This document shows, in pieces, positions 22,889-26,791 of a DNA stretch of 26,791 nt (the stretch's first letter is position 1; each line of letters opens with the position of its first letter). Both the position numbers and the translations under genes were made by a program. The DNA is from JBKEDC01 sp047971925 (GTDB lineage Bacteria > Bacteroidota > Bacteroidia > Bacteroidales > Prolixibacteraceae), in assembly GCA_047971925.1 (NCBI GenBank), contig JBKEAC010000144.1, forward strand, positions 1 to 26,791. Reading direction: 5' to 3'. The notes beneath the pieces are model-generated. The model searched no databases, had not been told where the DNA came from, and saw only the letters and a list, made by a program, of their open reading frames with translations.

Positions 22889-24484
22889 TTAGTATCCTGC
22901 ATTTTGTTTCATATTTTCATTGGCATTCAAGATTGAAGTTGGGATAGGAAACAATTCATATTTACTATCAACAGCTTTTCCCGCTTGCACACCGCCTTTG
23001 AATGTCCACAAATAGTCGCCCGAAGTAAACATGTTGAAGCGAATGAGGTCGCTTCTGCGGAAACCTTCAAAATATAATTCTCTAGCCCTTTCATTAATCA
23101 GATAAGGCAAATCAATTGATGACACCGTAGCAGCACCAGCACGAGCTCTCAACTCATTCACATAGTTCAAAGCTGTGGCATCGCTTCCGCCACCACCACG
23201 CAAAACAGCTTCTGCATAGTTCAAGTAGATTTCACCTAAGCGAATTAAAGGGAAATCGGTATCAACAAATGCTTTTCCCGCATGACTAGAAGCGGCACCA
23301 TCGGCACGCACATTCGTGAATTTATAGGTTCCGTATCCTTGCACATCTTGAGCAATTGTTTTAATGGCAAATTCTCGTCCCTCGGCAGTTGTTGCAAACA
23401 CAGCTCGTTTATCAGCCCAAGCCGTTGGAGCATCGGCTGTGCCTGCTGTACGATCGAATTTAGCCACAAGTTCCGGACAAACTTTATTTCCATCCCATCC
23501 GCTAGACACACCCAATCGGTTTAAATCCATTCCGCCCAATGTGTTTGCACAAACTAAGAAAGTAGTTCCTCCGTAAGATTGAGAGTTATTACCATCGTAA
23601 TTAGCTGTGAAAATTAATTCTTGTTGAGCACCATTACTGTTGTTGTCGGCACAGAATAATTCATCATAACTAGAACCATCGCCATTGGTATCGGTAAGGT
23701 TGAGTGTATATGATGAATTAATGGCAAGTTCGCTATAAGTTACACAATCAGCATAACGAGCAGTTCCGGTGTAAACCTCGGCATTCAAATACAAGCGAGA
23801 AAGCAACGCCCAAGCAGCCACTTCATCAACACGACCATATTCGTTATCACCCGCCGATTTAAGCAAGCTTTTCACCTCTAGCAATTCGCTTTCAATGAAG
23901 TTGAAAACCTCTAAGCGAGAATTTTGTTCAGGCAAATTACTAGTTACCACAGTTTGAACAGGCACATTGCCATAGAAATCGAGCAAATAGTAATACGCAA
24001 AGGCACGAATGAATCGAGCTTCAGCAATGAAATATTTCACTTCACCATCAGAAGATAGCACCTCGGCATTTTCAATAAAAGAATTACAAAAAGAAACAGT
24101 TTGCCCTAAACGGTAATACATTCCTTCATTAAATCCGTTACTTGCACCCCATGAAATGAAGTTTAAGTTTGGCACACCGGCATCTCCCCAGGCATTAATT
24201 GCAATATCGGTTGGCACATCTTGCATGAGAATCAGCAAACGAGTAAATGAAGTAGTTCCTTCATCGAGCCCTGAGATATCTGGACGACCAGCAGGACCTT
24301 CTTGTCCTGTGAGAGCAAAAGAGGCATATAATTTCACCAAAGCACTTTTTGCTTCCGTTGCATTTTGAAAAACATCAAGCTCAGTGAGCGAATCTTCACT
24401 CATTGGCATCTGATCGAGGTCGCTAAAACAACTATTGAAAAGCAAAGCTGTTGCAACACAAAGGGTGTATATGTATTTTTTCAT
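22889..24484 (-). CDS. susD: SusD/RagB family nutrient-binding outer-membrane lipoprotein
   Basis: SusD lids the SusC transporter and binds the glycan before import. The 531-residue protein starts with a lipoprotein signal (LLFNSC, Cys19) and has the helical TPR-rich body of the family, with RFIRAFAYYYLLDFYGNVPV near 157-176 as the conserved N-terminal block. RLGEIYLNYAEAVLRGG and NERARELYFEGFRRSDLIRF (464-483) form the RagB/SusD C-terminal block, and the ending ELFPIPTSILNANENM is typical. It lies 58 bp after susC. The enzyme neighbours point to malto-oligosaccharides as ligand; the sequence alone would not tell. No truncation or frameshift is seen. Confidence 0.97.
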   Translation of the reverse strand: MKKYIYTLCVATALLFNSCFSDLDQMPMSEDSLTELDVFQNATEAKSALVKLYASFALTGQEGPAGRPDISGLDEGTTSFTRLLILMQDVPTDIAINAWGDAGVPNLNFISWGASNGFNEGMYYRLGQTVSFCNSFIENAEVLSSDGEVKYFIAEARFIRAFAYYYLLDFYGNVPVQTVVTSNLPEQNSRLEVFNFIESELLEVKSLLKSAGDNEYGRVDEVAAWALLSRLYLNAEVYTGTARYADCVTYSELAINSSYTLNLTDTNGDGSSYDELFCADNNSNGAQQELIFTANYDGNNSQSYGGTTFLVCANTLGGMDLNRLGVSSGWDGNKVCPELVAKFDRTAGTADAPTAWADKRAVFATTAEGREFAIKTIAQDVQGYGTYKFTNVRADGAASSHAGKAFVDTDFPLIRLGEIYLNYAEAVLRGGGGSDATALNYVNELRARAGAATVSSIDLPYLINERARELYFEGFRRSDLIRFNMFTSGDYLWTFKGGVQAGKAVDSKYELFPIPTSILNANENMKQNAGY

Positions 24485-24542
24485 TATTTGAAATTTAATA
24501 CTTTTAGCGCATAGCTTTAGAGCTAATAGCTTAAAGTAAGTT

Positions 24543-26791
24543 CTACAAATTAAGAGTTAAACCGAATGTATAAATAGTTGGAATACTATAAAATTTTCCA
24601 TCAATACCGCCATTTTCGGGATCTACTCCATCATATTTAGTAATTGTCCACACGTTTTGAATAGATCCGTACAACCTGAGGTCGGCAAACTTCAATTTAT
24701 CTTTCGAAATGCGATATCCCAAAGTAATATTATCAAGTTTGAAGAATGAAGCATTTTGAATATACATATCACTCATCACTTGTTGGTCTCTTTGGTCATG
24801 GAAACGGGCGTTATAGAAATAAGAGTGACGGTTCGACAATGATGAATGAGCAAAAGCCTGAGAAATCGTACTATTGGCAGCTGCAATATCAAAATATGAA
24901 TAATTGTCGAGACTTGCACGTGCTGTCATTGAAAAATCCCAGTTTTTATAGTTTGCTGTACTGAAAAATCCAAACACCCATGATGGATCGGCACTATTAT
25001 AGATATAGCGATCGCTTTCATTGATAAGTCCATCATCATTTCTATCTACAAAAATATTCTCAAGAGGGTTTCCTTTACTATCATAGGCTTGTTCATAGAC
25101 ATAGAATGAATTGGCAGCCACACCTTGACGACGAATTTGGACTTTATTTCCTGTTCCTGCAGAAATAGCACCCACAAGCTCTTCGTTAGGCAAATAGGTA
25201 ATTTCATTTTTATTATATGACGCATTAACCCCAGCTGCCCAATTAAACTCATCTTTTCTAATGATTTCATAGTTCAATGCCAACTCAACTCCTTCGTTTT
25301 TAATATCTCCAATATTGGCTTCAACAGCCGAACCGAAGTTTGTGAATGGATCAAGTTTTTGCGAGGCTATCAAATCGTTGGTGTTCTTAATATAGTAATC
25401 TACAGCCCCTGTTAAACGCTCATCAAGAAATCCATAGTCGATTCCCACGTTGTAGGTTTCTCCAATTTCCCATCGCAAATCTTTATTGCTCACCTCAGGA
25501 CGATAAGCAGAATAATAATCATCACCAATTTGATATTGTGCTTGGTCATTGGCCGATGAAGTATAGCGTGTGAGATATTTATAGTTGCCTAAGTTACCCA
25601 CATTACCCATCTGACCATAGCCTAAACGGAGTTTCAAATTAGAAAGAGCCGACACATTTTTTAAGAAGTTTTCTTCCGATATTCTCCAAGCGAACGAGGC
25701 TGAAGGGAAAACTCCCCAACGATCATCGGGATTTAATTTTGAAGAGGCATCGGCACGCAATGTAGCAGTGAAAAGATATCTTTCTTTCAAACTATAATTC
25801 GCACGTGCAAAGAACGAAATCAAAACATCTTTGTTTTTCGATGGTGTTGCAATGTTGTGTGTATTCTTAGTTTCATCGCTGTAGTAGCTGAAATTTTCGG
25901 TAGCACTTTCGCTGTAAAAACTCTGATAAGCATAACCTCCAGTAGCATTAATGCGGTGTTCTCCTATTGTTTTATTATAGTTCAAATATAAATCAAGTAG
26001 TTTATTTTCGTTCATAGCCTCTGTATAACTTTCATCGTTAGTTCTGCCTGGCTCGGTGTCAATCCAACCCTCAGTTTTATATTTTTCAACCGATGAAGAA
26101 GCACGATCATAACCCACATTAAGAGTTGCCGTAAAATCGGGAAGGAAGTGTAATTTATAATCAAACTTGGCATTTCCTATGAAACGATTCACATTGCCCA
26201 AATCTTCTTGCGAATGAAGTAACATCAGCGGATTGGCTGTGGTGTTGGAGTTACGCACACCTGGCTGAGCATACCATGTTGTGTAAGCCCCATCTTCATC
26301 ATAAACAGATTGAGTTGGGTCGAAAGCTACTGCAGCACCAATTGCATCGCGATTAGCAAAATCATTGGCAACATAAGTGTATTTGGCATTCAATTCCGTT
26401 TTCAAATGATTATCAAAAAAGCTTGGAGCTAAATTCAAGGCACTCGTGAAACGATTCATTGCATCAGTATCTAAAATACCTTGTTGTGCAATGTATCCTA
26501 GCGAGGCACGAATTGGTAAGTTTTTAATACTTCCTGTAAGGCTCACATTGTTATCAGAAGAAACAGCAGTGCGATATATTTGGTCTTGCCAATCGGTGCT
26601 TGAAGTGCCTAAACGAGCTTTGTCGGCATCTGAACCATAAGTATTCACAAAATCGGTAAACTGCGAGGCATTCATTACCGAAACCGTATTAGTAGGTTGC
26701 GAAATCATCAGTTTCGAATCAACCGTTACCTTCAATGGTTGGTTTAATTTCCCTTGTTTAGTGGTAATGATAATAACACCATTCGAGGCAC
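24543..26791 (-). CDS. susC: SusC/RagA family TonB-dependent transporter (5' end outside window)
   Basis: This is the C-terminal three quarters, 748 residues, of the outer-membrane transporter that imports oligosaccharides with SusD. The frame stays open to the window edge: the visible part begins ASNGVIIITTKQGK, the end of the plug domain and a hallmark of SusC/RagA proteins (usually GASNGVIIITTK). The rest is the 22-stranded barrel, with typical FPSASFAWRISEENFLKN and LKLRLGYGQMGN segments, and it ends in an aromatic, hydrophobic strand (YTFGLTLNL) for barrel insertion. The signal peptide, carboxypeptidase-like domain, TonB box and operon promoter lie outside the window, roughly 250 residues further. 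A shorter reading from an internal TTG at 26735 is not the true start. Confidence 0.96.
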   Translation of the reverse strand, partial: ASNGVIIITTKQGKLNQPLKVTVDSKLMISQPTNTVSVMNASQFTDFVNTYGSDADKARLGTSSTDWQDQIYRTAVSSDNNVSLTGSIKNLPIRASLGYIAQQGILDTDAMNRFTSALNLAPSFFDNHLKTELNAKYTYVANDFANRDAIGAAVAFDPTQSVYDEDGAYTTWYAQPGVRNSNTTANPLMLLHSQEDLGNVNRFIGNAKFDYKLHFLPDFTATLNVGYDRASSSVEKYKTEGWIDTEPGRTNDESYTEAMNENKLLDLYLNYNKTIGEHRINATGGYAYQSFYSESATENFSYYSDETKNTHNIATPSKNKDVLISFFARANYSLKERYLFTATLRADASSKLNPDDRWGVFPSASFAWRISEENFLKNVSALSNLKLRLGYGQMGNVGNLGNYKYLTRYTSSANDQAQYQIGDDYYSAYRPEVSNKDLRWEIGETYNVGIDYGFLDERLTGAVDYYIKNTNDLIASQKLDPFTNFGSAVEANIGDIKNEGVELALNYEIIRKDEFNWAAGVNASYNKNEITYLPNEELVGAISAGTGNKVQIRRQGVAANSFYVYEQAYDSKGNPLENIFVDRNDDGLINESDRYIYNSADPSWVFGFFSTANYKNWDFSMTARASLDNYSYFDIAAANSTISQAFAHSSLSNRHSYFYNARFHDQRDQQVMSDMYIQNASFFKLDNITLGYRISKDKLKFADLRLYGSIQNVWTITKYDGVDPENGGIDGKFYSIPTIYTFGLTLNL

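Noticed and set aside
26735..26791. SusC starting at the internal TTG 26735
   Set aside because: The frame continues to the window edge and encodes the plug-domain hallmark ASNGVIIITTK, so the gene extends beyond the window.

Overview
The window comes from a member of the Bacteroidota, most likely class Bacteroidia (Marinilabiliales/Bacteroidales-like). Supporting this are a susCDE starch-utilisation cluster with GH13 and GH97 enzymes, the gliding/secretion genes gldD and gldE in the classic mutY-ssb-gldE-gldD-phosphopantetheinyl transferase order, a glycine-lipid-type acyltransferase pair, a divergent alaS / M23 peptidase-merR-nif3-zinc-ribbon block, low GC, and promoter-like TTG-N20-TAnnTTTG signals with no clear Shine-Dalgarno sequences. 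The species cannot be named from the sequence alone.

Layout. 1-306: tandem array of 42-bp palindromic units, cut by the window edge. 402-4569: minus-strand operon mutY, ssb, gldE, gldD, phosphopantetheinyl transferase, closed by a terminator at 402-439. 4670-6657: plus-strand lipid acyltransferase pair (glsA/glsB-like) and a strong terminator. 6744-6860: intergenic stem-loop element. 6917-7426: thiol peroxidase (minus). 7651-10284: alaS (minus). 10470-13690: plus-strand operon with an M23 peptidase, a MerR-type regulator, a Nif3/DUF34 protein and a coiled-coil zinc-ribbon protein. 13796-14697: divergent HxlR regulator and cupin with a readable promoter and candidate operator between them. 14800-15303: small three-helix membrane protein. 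15304-16108: 805 bp without a convincing gene, holding a promoter, a compound hairpin, the second 42-bp array and the terminator of the starch locus. 16109-26791: minus-strand polysaccharide utilisation locus in transcription order susC (5' end outside the window), susD, susE, lipoprotein alpha-amylase, SusA-like GH13, SusB-like GH97.

How the genes work together. In the starch locus the SusC/SusD pair and SusE would bind and import malto-oligosaccharides at the outer membrane. The lipoprotein amylase would cut starch there, and the GH13 and GH97 enzymes, which carry ordinary signal peptides, would finish the oligosaccharides to glucose in the periplasm. A terminator-like hairpin between susE and the amylase gene may set enzyme genes to lower expression than the transport genes.

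The most unusual content is the pair of 42-bp repeat arrays about 15 kb apart (1-306 and 15550-15927). They share period, orientation, a palindromic core and the same left-to-right order of unit subtypes. They look like two copies of one ancestral array, are not CRISPR, and do not behave like a conserved protein-coding sequence.
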